This document shows, piece after piece, positions 46,162-56,211 of a stretch of 64,000 nucleotides of DNA (positions are counted from its first letter, which is position 1; each line of letters opens with the position of its first letter). The notes under the pieces are model-generated. The model made no database searches. It was not told where the DNA came from and saw nothing but the letters and a program-made list of their open reading frames with translations. A program made the translations under genes and the position numbers. This DNA is from Adenanthera pavonina (lineage: Eukaryota > Streptophyta > Magnoliopsida > Fabales > Fabaceae), in NCBI GenBank assembly GCA_026686845.1, contig JAIVEN010000026.1, positions 20,806,001-20,870,000 of the forward strand, read 5' to 3'.

Positions 46162-48378
46162 TCACTTCTTCTTTGGCTTAGTCTTCTTGCTGTATGTCTT
46201 TCCTTTCCCAGATGACTCAGCAGATTTTCCAGCTTGCTTGGTCCCAATTTGTTTTATCTTCTCCCCCTTTTTGGCATCATCAGAAAGCCCAACAAAGTCC
46301 ATTGGAGGAGGAATCTGAGAAATAGGAACAGCACGAAGAGGGACAGGAGCAAAAGGAATCTCTGGCTGAATTGGTGCAGGAGGCTCAGCAGGCTCAGGGC
46401 TAGGTTCTTTTTCTTCATCATCATCAGAGACCTCAAGCAGCTCTTGCATTTCCTGCCTGGAAAGAGCTAGTCGAGCTCTCTGTTCCTCTGAAAGCCCATA
46501 AGCAGCAAGAGAAGGAGAGGCTGGTTCAGCAGGAGGAAACATTTCTTCAAGCCTTCTCCTTTGAGCTTGCAGAAGAGCATTGTGAACAATAGCTTCAAAA
46601 TCAATGACAGGCACAATGCTCCTTTCCTCATTGAGTGCAGCTTGCAGAAATGGTGAAGCAGATATGGAAGCAACTACCTGCTCAACTTGCTCAGACTCTT
46701 GGATGGAAAGGATAGAGTCCTGAGCAACTGCTTCACTAGGCTCAAGAGGGCTTGATTCCTGCAGACCCTCTTCCTCCATGCCATAGTCCAGGGGTGGACC
46801 AGGACTTGCCTCATTGCTGGAGGCCTTTGGAGTGCCAGCTGGTTCAGTCTCTTGCATTCCAACATCAGGGACAGGAGAGTCCAACTCAAACGGACTTGGA
46901 GGCACAGGAGATGGAGATAGAGTAGGCTCAGGGACACCAGGCTGAGGTGGAGCTGAAGTGGTAGGAATTGCATTTCTTATCTCTTCATAAGCATCAGCCA
47001 CCACTTTCATATTCATAGCCAACTGATGGATATGATCTTGCAGGTGAGCAAATTTGGCATTTTGCTCATCCCTAATGCTGAGAATGAGTGTTGACAGACT
47101 GTTAAACAACTCAGTGATCTTTGTTGGCTTGACCCGTGAGGAGAGAGTGGAAGGAGGGTGTGTAGGCCTGGATGGAGATGGAATAGGCTGAGAAGGCTGA
47201 GGTACAGATCTGCCAGGGGCCTCAGAAGTTCCTTCTTATTGGAGGGATACATCAGCAACAAAGAACAAGTCTTCAGATTTCCCTGCTCCCTTTCCAACCC
47301 ATCTTCCTTCATCTCTTTCAATGCCCATCCTTTGCAGTTCCTCTTCTTTGAAGGCCTCAATGAGTTTCCCTTTCCCCTTTTCAATGTATTAAATCCTAGC
47401 ATGCTGCAGGATTCTTGAAATAATTGCTGCATAGGGGAGTGTGGAATCCTTCCTCTGATCCCTTGCCTTTATCATTCGCTGGAGGATGATATGACCCATG
47501 TTAATCAGCTTCCCACGTATGATAGCAGTTATCACATGAGCCTCTGCCCTTGTTATCAAGTTGAAGCTTCCACCTTTATTGAAAATGATCCTGGACACAA
47601 TGTAGTGCAGGATCCTTACTTGTACACTTAGGTCTGTGGGCTTCAACAGATTTATCGATGGCCTGTTCTCCCTTCTTCTGAATAAGGTGTCCAAGATAGT
47701 GCTCTCTTTGTAGTTCAGGAAGGGTCCACCTTCTTCATCAGCTGTGCTTTCCTCATCCATATATCCAGAGGCTGTGATGTCAACTTTCAGCCCATCTTGT
47801 CCTAGGATTTCCAGCACCTCATTGAAGTTTTCATCAGCAAGCCAAATGGTCCTTGATCTCAAGGTGACCTCCCATTTCCTTTTCTTGCTGTTATATTGAA
47901 GAAAGGCATACCAAGTCTTCACTACCTCATCGTCATATTTTTCAGCAATTTCCAACAGATTCTTATATCTTAACAACCATATTCCAACATCAAAGTTGTT
48001 AGATATTAAGAATTGTTCTATATTCACACAGTGAGGTTTGATTACCTTTTTGCTGGAAAACTTGGTAGAATACTCTTCTTGAATCTGCGGAGTGCTCCAA
48101 AGTGGCAGTGTAGTAAGCTCATATTCTCCAGATTGTGTAGAAGAGGAGGAAGCCACAACAGCAGTATCAGCCGAAGGAACTGCAGATTTTGATGATGAGG
48201 GTCCAGCTTTTTGAGAATCTGCCTTGGAAGATGATTTTTGGCGTTTGGAAGGGGTAGCTTTACTGGGTTCGGCCTTTCTCTTGGATTTCTCTCCTTCCTT
48301 TGTAGCATATTGAGATTTGACCGTTCTTTTTGGCCGTGTTCCAACTTGTCCTGCTCCAGGATTCTTCACTCTCGCCAT
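46162..48378 (-). pseudogene. Element C ORF3 (Sirevirus accessory, env-like ORF), two in-frame stops
   Basis: One frame of about 738 codons starts with ATG at 48378 and ends at 46162, interrupted only by TAA at 47391-47389 and TAA at 47238-47236. Parts: residues 1-95 basic, Lys/Ser-rich (possible nuclear-targeting character); 100-330 a conserved globular block (WLADENFNEVLEILG, RILHYIVSRIIFN) resembling the Pfam 'putative plant transposon protein' family; a Pro-rich stretch (about 385-415); a possible coiled region (DEQNAKFAHLQDHIHQLAM, about 440); a long Pro/Glu-rich region; and a Lys-rich tail. No signal peptide or membrane segment is visible, so an envelope role is not supported by this sequence. 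It shares the architecture of ORF3 in element A. Confidence 0.85.
46259..46272 (-). promoter_or_regulatory. Second polypurine tract inside ORF3 of element C
   Basis: The 14 nt on the minus strand (AAAAAGGGGGAGAA) are identical to the true polypurine tract at 45849-45862, 410 bp further on. It lies in frame in ORF3, encoding Lys-Lys-Gly-Glu-Lys after Asp-Asp-Ala. Element A has the equivalent at 7606-7617. Confidence 0.7.
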
Positions 48379-49373
48379 TTCCCAGTTGATTGATGTAGAA
48401 TGTGGCTGAGAATAGATTTATGGGATGCGAATGGAAGTTTAAACGGTGAAGAATGACGGTTTTTGGACAGGAGTTAAGAGGATTGAAGAGAGAATCAGAA
48501 CAGACTTGGAGGAGTTACAAACAGGGTTGCGTCTGTTCTCTGGAAAACCGTCGAATTTAACGTATGTAACCGTCTGACAGACGAATTTTGAGGGGTCAAT
48601 ATTTGAACTTCGGGCAGTTACAAGTTAAACTGTTCAGCAAAGCTTACTGACAGATGAATTTTCATCAGAAAGTTCGTCTGACAGAGGCTTAGATCAAGCA
48701 GTACAACCATAACAGACAAATTTTGTTTCAACAAAGTTCGAATGTTGAAGAGAAAACAGTATCAACAATCAAAACTTCAACCAATAGACGAATTTAGCAT
48801 GCAGAACTTCATCTTTCAAGCATTCAACATGAAGAACATGATTCAACAGACGAATTTTGAACTGAAAATTCGAATTTTTCAGCTCTTGTAAAGGTTGTCC
48901 AATAGACGTATGTTAATAAGTGATAATTCGTATAACAGTGATGGACAAACATAATTTTGAAAATTTTTGTTCTTGAAAATTCGAACTTCCATTATTCAAC
49001 AGACGAATTTCGAGGCATCAGTGAGAACTGTTCCATAGTATAACAAGTCGAAGTTCGTCTGTTGGTCACTTAAAATTCGAATGTTGACCACGTTGACTAG
49101 TATAAAAACACAGTTTATGAAGCAAAATACGTCTAACACCATTTAAAATATAAGCATCATCATTAAAAACTTACAGAATGGATCCAGAATTTAGGATTTT
49201 CGTTATTTACTTCACTTTCTGGTTGTTCCATTCTGATATGCTCCAATCTTCAAGAGTATAGCCATTTAGTCTTGTGAGGAGCACCTGTAACTTAAATTAA
49301 ACACTCTCCGATGCTGAAGTTAGAATTGATTTTAAGATTGAAAACTCTAAAAAGAGAATTTCATAAGAATAAC
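48379..49373 (-). other. Element C spacer between pol and ORF3, rich in LTR motif
   Basis: No substantial reading frame. The same ACAGACGAATTT / AAATTCGAATTT motifs that fill the LTR recur here, for example near 48590, 48655-48690, 48785, 48850-48880, 49000 and 49045-49080. Such copies could form an internal promoter or RNA structure upstream of ORF3; this is inference. Confidence 0.75.
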
Positions 49374-51596
49374 TTACAATTCATTGGGATTTACCATTCC
49401 CAATTCTCTTCTTATTTTGCAATGCCTGTCTTCTGATAGAGGTTTTGTGAGTATATCAGCAACTTGATCCTCTGTTGGGATGTACTCCAGTTTAACTTCT
49501 CCTTTTAGAACGTGATCCCTTATGAAGTGGTGCCTAACCTCAATATGTTTCGTCCTTGAGTGCATGACAGGATTCTTAGTGACATTTATGGCACTTTGAT
49601 TATCACACATGATGGGTATCTCTTTCATTTTAACCACAAGATCCTCAAGCTGCTGCTTCATCCAGATGACTTGGGCACAACAGCTTCCAGCTACAACATA
49701 CTCAGCTTCTACAGTGGATAGGGCCACACTGTTTTGCTTTTTGCTGAACCATGTGACCAAGGATCCTCCAAGAAATTGACAGGTTCCACTTGTGCTTTTT
49801 CTGTCAGTTTTGGATCCTGCAAAATCAGTATCAGTGTATCCTTTGAGATCTTCTCCATTGCCTTTTGGATACCAAAGACCCATCTGTGATGTTCCAATGA
49901 GATATCTGAAAATTCTTTTCACAGCTGTTGCATGGGTCTCTTTGGGGCATGATTGGAACCTTGCACACATACAGACACTGAACATAATGTCAGGTCTGCT
50001 GGCAGTTAAGTACAGCAGGGATCCAATCATTCTTCTGTACTGAGTAATGTCAAACATCTTCCCATTCTCATCCATGTCCAGTTTGGTTGCAGTAGCCATA
50101 GGTGTTCCCATTGGCTTGGCATTCTCCATTCCAAACTTATTTAGCAGCTCTTTCAGATACTTGGATTGGCTGAGGAAGATGCCATCATCTCGCTGTCTGA
50201 TTTGCAGTCCAAGGAAGAAATTGAGTTCACCCATCATAGACATCTCGAATTCTCCCTACATTAACTCAGAAAATTTCTTGCAAAGAGCCTTATTAGTAGC
50301 ACCGAAAATAATATCATCAACATAAATTTGAACAATTAGTAAATCTTTATTTTCTTTCTTAGTAAATAAGGTTGTGTCAACTTTTCCTCTTTTGAATCCT
50401 TTTTCACTCAGAAAATTGCTCAGTCTCTCATACCATGCTCTAGGGGCTTGTTTTAAACCATAAAGAGCTTTCTTCAGTTTATAAACATGGTTCGGTTTTG
50501 TAGAATCCTCAAAGCCTGGAGGTTGATCTACATAAACCTCTTCCATGATATATCCATTCAGAAAAGCACTCTTTACATTCATTTGATATAGTAAAATATT
50601 TTTTATGCATGCATATGCTAGCAATATTCTTGTAGCTTCTAATCTAGCTACTGGTGCAAAGGTTTCTTCAAAATCAATACCTTCTTCCTGATTATACCCT
50701 TTAGCAACCAATCTAGCTTTATTTCTGATTATTGTTCCAGATTCATCAAGTTTATTTCTGAAAACCCATTTGGTACCAATAACAGGATGATTTTTGGGCC
50801 TTAGTACTAAATCCCAAACTTGATTTCTTTCAAACTGATTTAGTTCATCTTGCATAGCCAAAATCCAGTAATCATCAGTTAAGGCTTCCTCAGTACATTT
50901 AGGTTCAATTTGTGAAATGAAAGCACAGTTTATCATTTGATCCCTTAACTGTTTCCTAGTTTTGACTCTCTCTTGAACATCTCCTGTCACTTGATCAACA
51001 GGATGATTCCTTTGATATCTCCAAGCTCTAGGGAGTTCTTGAGATGTTTCTTCACTATTTTCTTCATCAAACTCTTGCTCCTGGATATCTTCCTCTATGT
51101 TAACAGATTCAGATATCTTTGGAGGTTCAGTTCTACTTTTATCAGAAATGCCCAGTTTTTCAAAGTTGAAAGCAAGATCATCCTCATTGGTAACATGTTT
51201 TGAAACAGTTTCATTTTCAATGAAAACCACATGCACAGATTCTTCTACCACATTTGATCTTTTATTATAAACTCTATATGCCTTACTCCTACTAGAATAG
51301 CCTAGAAATATACCTTCATCGGATTTAGCATCAAACTTACCAAGATTTTCTTTCCCATTGTTGTGAATGAAGCATTTGCATCCGAACACATGGAGATGGG
51401 ACAGATTTGGCTTTCTTCCCTTGTACAGCTCGTATGAAGTCTTTCCAAGGATGGGTCTGATGTAGGCTCTGTTGATGATGTAACTTGCTGTGTTCACTGC
51501 ATCAGCCCAAAACACTTGAGAAAGTTCCTTCTCATTCAGCATAGCTCTGGCCATCTCCCCAATAGTTCTGTTCTTCCTTTCCACTACTCCATTCTG
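49374..51596 (-). pseudogene. pol: Element C pol, integrase C-terminal half, RT and RNase H
   Basis: Continues in frame from the upstream pol segment after TAA at 51599-51597. Integrase Glu is in VVERKNRT, followed by HLHVFGCKCFIHNN. An acidic integrase-RT linker follows (51250-50900). RT: MQDELNQFERNQVWDL, WVFRNKLDES, motif A reads QMNVKSAFLNG with Asn (codon 50579-50577) instead of the catalytic Asp present in element A, and YVDD is intact at 50324-50313. TAG at 50258-50256 interrupts RT after FSELM where A has a Gln codon. The C-terminal RT part and RNase H follow (YTDTDFAGSK, VEAEYV, CDNQSAI: catalytic acids present) to LGMVNPNEL, stop at 49374. Confidence 0.92.
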
Positions 51597-52517
51597 TTAA
51601 GGAGTCCTAGGAGCTGAGAAGTTGTGGTTAATTCCATACTCATTGCAGTATTCTAGGAAGTATGCATTTTCAAACTCTCCTCCATGATCTGACCTGATAG
51701 ACACAATAGAAATACCTTTCTCATTTTGCACTTTCTTAGCTAAGGTTACAAATGCATCAAAGGTATCACTTTTAGAGGAAAGAAATAATGTCCAAGTGAA
51801 TCTAGAATAATCATCTACAATTACAAGCACATACAGATTACCACCAAGACTCTTTATCCTAGAAGGTCCAATTAAGTCCATATGCAGCAACTCAAGTGGT
51901 CTAGTTGTGGTAACTATGTTTTTAGATTTGAAGGATGATTTAATTTGTTTTCCTTTTAAGCATGCATCACATTCTTTATCCTTTTCAAAAGATATTTTTG
52001 GCAAACCAGTAACCAGCTCATTTTTAACCAGTTTAGACAATTGATTCATATTAACATGAGCTAATCTTCTATGCCATAACCAACTATCGTTATTTTGACT
52101 AATTAAGCACACAGAATTCAAGGGAGGAAGTTCATCAAGATCAATAGTATAACAGTTACCATCCCTTTGAGCTTTTCGGATTACTTTGTGATCACTTTTT
52201 CTGATGACCAGGCAAAACTTTGAGTCAAACAGCACCCAGTTTCCTCTATCACAGGTCTGACTCACACTCAGCAAATTGTGGTTGAGGCCAATTACAAACA
52301 GCACCTCTTCAATGGATGTTTCTGGATTTTTCCCTACAATGCCAATGCCAACGATTTTGCCATATTGATCACCTCCAAATGTCACCTTTCCTCCTTTCTT
52401 GTCTCTAAGGGTGATGAACTTCTCCTTATCACCAGTCATGTGGCTTGAGTAGGCACTGTCCATATACCATTTGTTGCTTTTCTTAGCTTTAAGACAGACC
52501 TGCAAGTCAACATTCAT
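51597..52517 (-). pseudogene. pol: Element C pol, protease and integrase N-terminal half
   Basis: An ATG at 52517 overlaps the gag TGA (ATGA), with pol in the -1 frame relative to gag; the homology to A and B begins at CAG, 11 nt after the TGA. Protease motif WYMDSAYSSHMTG is at about 52469-52430, with Tyr where A and B have Cys. The pre-integrase zinc region LWHRRLAH...CDAC is complete. Integrase catalytic Asp residues are present in HMDLIGPS and RSDHGGEFEN. The frame ends with TAA at 51599-51597, between SAPRTP and QNGVVERKNR, then reads on without any shift. Confidence 0.92.
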
Positions 52518-54313
52518 GTTTTCTTTTTAGGTACCCAAATTTGCTTGGGTCCTTTTTGGTTAGTAGATCTTTCCCTAGATGCAGATGCAACTTTGGGGAC
52601 CCATTCAACTTTCCTGCTAAGTCCATTTTTCTTTAAAATACAGGAACCGGAAATGTGTCCCTTTTTGTTGCAGAAATGACAGGTAGTGAAAGGACTGCTA
52701 GATTGAGAAGTAAGAAGAAAACAATGTAGATAATACTTTTGTCTAGCATGCCTTGGTTGGTCATATGTTTCAATGTGAGGTGATGCATTATTTTTCTTTT
52801 TATTGCTCTCAGCATGCACAAAATGTCTCATATATGCATTCTGGTTTTTCTTCCTAATCTTTTCCTTGACAGCATATGGATCATAGCCAACACCAGCTTT
52901 TCCTTGTGATATTCTTTGGCTCCCCATCAAGGCAAACAACATATCTTTACCTCTAGTGAGCCTAGACATGCTTTTAACTAAGTAATCATTAGTTTGCTTA
53001 AGTTCAGTGCATGAAGTGCAGCAAACAGATTCAGTAGTAGGTAAAGAAATAATTTCAGAGATTGTACTTTGAGATTCCAGCTTATTTATCTTCGTCTTTG
53101 CCAGTTTTAGTTCTTTAGCAACTTTAATGAAATCATCATGAAGCTCATGAAATGCATCCAGCAATTCAGAATAGGAAGGTTCAGATTCATATACCTCTTC
53201 TTCCTGATCACTGCTGCCTGAGGGTGTGGCTTCTTCAGAAGCAAGTGCCATCAGACAAATGTTGGCAATCTCATCTTCATCTTCTTCTTCCTCATCTGAG
53301 CTATTGCCCCATATGGATGAGATGTAGGCTTTCTTCTTCTTCCCTTTGTCAGCAACTTTCTTTTCTCTTTCTTGCTTCTTAAGGAATTGGGGGCAGTCCC
53401 ACTTTATGTGTCCCTGCTTCTTGCACTCATAGCAAGTCACAGATTCTTTTGCCTCTTTCTTGCTTTCTCCAGCAGCTCCCTTCTTGAAGAATCTCTTGTT
53501 CTTCTTCTTGTTGTAGAATCTTCCGAATTTTCTGACCATCATAGCCAGAGTTTCCTCATCCAGCTCATCCCCTTCGTCAAATTCTTCTTCCTTTTCATCA
53601 GCAGCTTTGAGGGCAAGGCCTTTCTTCTTTCTGTCCAGCCCAGCTTCCTTGAGAGCTTTGATTTTTCCTTCATACTCCTCAAGACTACCGAAGAGAGCTG
53701 TGACAGAGGCCATTGATTCTCCTCTGGCTTCTTCTATTGCTGTCACCTTAGGCTGCCATTCTAGAGGGAGAGCTCTGAGTATTTTTCTCACTTTCTCAGA
53801 CTGAATGTATTCCTTTCCCAGGCTCTTCAATTGATTCACAATAAGAGTGAATCTCTTTTGGAGCTCCTTTACAGTTTCTCCTTCAGCCATTCTGAAGCTC
53901 TCATACTCCCCAGTGCACGTGTTCAGTCTGTTCTCCCTGACTCCAGATGTTCCTTCATGTGCAATCTGCAGAGTATCCCACATTCCTTTTGCAGTAGTGC
54001 ATTGCGAGACTCTGTAGAATTCATCCTGGTTCAGGGCACTGACTAAACAATGCTTTGCTTTGAAATTCAGTAGGATTCTCCTTCTGTCTTCATCATTCCA
54101 CTCTGCTTCCAGCTTCTCTTTGTATCTTCCATCTTCAGTTAAAGCCATTGGGACGAAATCTCCTTTATCATTGACTGACCAGATGTCAAGATCAATTGAT
54201 TGGAGGTAGATCTGCATCCTCATCTTCCAGTACTCATAATGCTCTCCACTGAAGCCTGGTGGTCTGTTAGTGTTGTTCCCTTCATGAAGTATACTCTCTC
54301 CAAAGCCAGCCAT
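52514..54313 (-). CDS. gag: Element C gag, intact frame with two CCHC zinc knuckles
   Basis: Starts at the ATG at 54313-54311 (MAGFGESILHEGNN), about 40 nt after the primer-binding site; the frame is open further upstream, but only through the primer-binding site, so this ATG is preferred. About 599 codons to TGA at 52516-52514. Residues about 15-230 form the UBN2-type copia gag core (PPGFSGEHYEYWKMRMQ, ILRALPLEWQPKV). A Lys/Glu-rich stretch leads to knuckle 1, CYECKKQGHIKWDC (53434-53394). A Ser/Glu-rich and probably coiled region follows. Knuckle 2, CHFCNKKGHISGSC, is at 52681-52640, and a basic tail ends WVPKKKT. Gag would form the particle and package RNA. Two widely spaced knuckles are also seen in A. 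Confidence 0.92.
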   Translation of the reverse strand: MAGFGESILHEGNNTNRPPGFSGEHYEYWKMRMQIYLQSIDLDIWSVNDKGDFVPMALTEDGRYKEKLEAEWNDEDRRRILLNFKAKHCLVSALNQDEFYRVSQCTTAKGMWDTLQIAHEGTSGVRENRLNTCTGEYESFRMAEGETVKELQKRFTLIVNQLKSLGKEYIQSEKVRKILRALPLEWQPKVTAIEEARGESMASVTALFGSLEEYEGKIKALKEAGLDRKKKGLALKAADEKEEEFDEGDELDEETLAMMVRKFGRFYNKKKNKRFFKKGAAGESKKEAKESVTCYECKKQGHIKWDCPQFLKKQEREKKVADKGKKKKAYISSIWGNSSDEEEEDEDEIANICLMALASEEATPSGSSDQEEEVYESEPSYSELLDAFHELHDDFIKVAKELKLAKTKINKLESQSTISEIISLPTTESVCCTSCTELKQTNDYLVKSMSRLTRGKDMLFALMGSQRISQGKAGVGYDPYAVKEKIRKKNQNAYMRHFVHAESNKKKNNASPHIETYDQPRHARQKYYLHCFLLTSQSSSPFTTCHFCNKKGHISGSCILKKNGLSRKVEWVPKVASASRERSTNQKGPKQIWVPKKKT

Positions 54314-54352
54314 CTTTGTTCCCGGACTGTAAAATCCTTTGAATGGGAATCC

Positions 54353-54366
54353 GGGCTCTGATACCA
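54353..54366 (-). promoter_or_regulatory. Primer-binding site of element C (initiator-Met tRNA)
   Basis: Minus strand TGGTATCAGAGCCC lies 2 nt inside the 5' LTR end (54369). It is complementary to the plant initiator-Met tRNA 3' end over at least 13 nt. Confidence 0.95.
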
Positions 54367-54368
54367 CT

Positions 54369-56071
54369 TGTTAGCAAGGCTGACTTCCCAAGAGGGGGGT
54401 GAATTAGGAAGATTGAAATTTTTCTGCACAAAGTGAAGTGGGTGAAGATATCATAGTGTAATGAAAACAATGAGTAAAACAGAGTAAGCTGATAAGTAAG
54501 GATAAGGAGAAGAAGACTCAGTGATTTATCCTGGTTCGGTCTATCCACTTGACCTACGTCCAGTCCCCAAGACAACTCTTGAGATTTATCCACTATCCAG
54601 CAAGAATTTCAATGGGCTTCCTGCTAATGCCACAGTACACGAGTATGCTCTGTTCCTGAGCTCTCTCAACCTCTCCAAGCACTTTCTCTATGTTCTTCCC
54701 AATCCTCTTGTGAATTCCCCTCACAAGTAAATCTATCTTCCAGATGAAGAGTAGATTGTTTACAAGTGTATAACTCTCTTGAATAGAGTAGATATGAAGG
54801 TTAAAGTACAGATAATGAAGTTGAGAGGGTAAAAGCTTTTGAGAAGAAGATTCAGCAGAAATTCGGTATATACAAGTTTGATTCGTTACCCATAACTTCA
54901 AATGATGTTATATTTATAGTTTTAGTTCTCAAATATCCGTTAGAGACTAAATCTATCCGTTGGGGAAGTTATCCAATGGTTACTCTGAAAAACTATCCGT
55001 TTACCAACCGTATTTAATGTTTCTGACACACTGAAATTCGAATTTTGGTTGGTCAACAGACGAATTTCGAAGGAACCGAAGGTTAAAGCTTCCAACGTTA
55101 AAATACGAAGTTCGTCTGTCCATAGAGTGAAATTCGAATTTTGAAACTTATAAAATATTTTCACAATGTGACATACGAATTTTCAAGAAGAAAGTTTTTC
55201 TGTAAATCATGAACAATGTTTTCAATTTTCTACAGTACCCTCGAAATTCAAATTTCGGATGCCCAAAATTCGTCTGTCCATTGAACGTTCAAAGAGGCAC
55301 AGCAGATAACTTTCTCCAAAATTTGAATTTTGACAGAGTGAAATTCGTCTGTCAGAGACCAGTTTTGAAACTTAATTTATTCTTGATCTCAGTTGAACTT
55401 TAACATTGTTTCAGACGAATTTCTTCTGTTTTCTCAAGTTGTGTTTTGTCTGAAATTCGAATTTTGAAAGAGTGAAATTTGTCTGTCTCAAAGAAGCTCC
55501 TTTAAGACTTATATGAAAATTCGAATGTTGCAAAGTCAAAGTTCGTCTGTCAGAAAGCATTTTTCAAACTCAATTTCTTCTTGATTTCAGATGAACTTTA
55601 ACATAGTTTCAGACGAATTTCTTTGGTTTTCACAAATTGCATTTTGTCTGAAATTCGAATTTTGAAACTGTGAAGTTCGTCTGTCACTAAAAAGGCTTCT
55701 TTCAGACTTGATGAAAATTCAAATTTTGAATGACCAAAATTCATCTGACAGAGAGACATCTCTTCAGACTTATTCAGTTTTAGCTCGAAATTCGAATTTC
55801 CAACTTGACAGTTCAGTTTAAACTTTCAAACTTCGTCTGTTTGTGAGTATTTTTCAAATAAGTAAAGATTTAACTTCAAATCAAGGTTTGAAAACATCTT
55901 TTTCTCAAATCAAAATCTTTTACCCAATCAAAACAAAAACTAAAGATCCTACAAAAGATTTAACAGCAAATACTCAGAAAATCTTCACTTGACGCACTTT
56001 GATCTCCTTTGAAATCTTCAGTCCAAGCTCTTGGATGTTGGTTTGGAATCATCAAAACTCTTGATTCAACA
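54369..56071 (-). repeat. 5' LTR of element C (1703 bp)
   Basis: Pairs with 44145-45848, same ends (TGTTGAATC...GCTAACA in element orientation). It keeps more intact CpG-containing motif copies than the 3' LTR; many differences between the two are TTCG versus TTCA or TTTG. Confidence 0.95.
54908..54920 (-). promoter_or_regulatory. TATA box of element C 5' LTR
   Basis: Reverse complement CTATAAATATAAC followed by ATCATTTGAAGTTATGGGTAA. The TATA and the downstream block are shared with solo LTR E and, more loosely, with element A. Confidence 0.75.
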
Positions 56072-56076
56072 CTTTC

Positions 56077-56211
56077 GGTTCAGTAGCTATAATTTTCCCC
56101 AAAATATATATTCACATGCATCCCACGTATTTTTACTCTTAGGGACTAAAATGCAATTCTTTTAACTTTTAGGGGTATAAATGTAATTTTAGATTTTTCT
56201 GCTTAACTAGG
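56077..56211 (-). mobile_element. Minus-oriented long LTR, continuation after element C
   Basis: Reverse complement continues the LTR seen at 41515-44144: GGGGAAAATTATAGCTACTG aligns with the matching block near 58350. Roughly the last 100 bp expected at the LTR start are absent, because a plus-oriented LTR begins at 56212. Confidence 0.7.

Larger units (their letters stand above)
44145..56071 (-). mobile_element. Element C: complete Sirevirus-like Ty1/copia retrotransposon (11.9 kb)
   Basis: On the minus strand: 5' LTR (56071-54369), primer-binding site, gag, pol (protease, integrase, RT, RNase H), a 1-kb motif-rich spacer, ORF3, polypurine tract and 3' LTR (45848-44145), flanked by CTTTC duplications. 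The LTRs differ at roughly 30 positions by eye (about 2%), mostly C/T or G/A changes. It is the best-preserved Sirevirus-like copy: gag is a single open frame. Pol has two in-frame stops, ORF3 has two, and RT motif A has lost its Asp, so autonomous activity is unlikely. It inserted into a minus-oriented long LTR. Confidence 0.95.

Noticed and set aside
47158..47418. Opposite-strand frames over ORF3 and gag of element C (for example 53372-53716)
   Set aside because: Shadows of the minus-strand coding sequence caused by biased codon composition.
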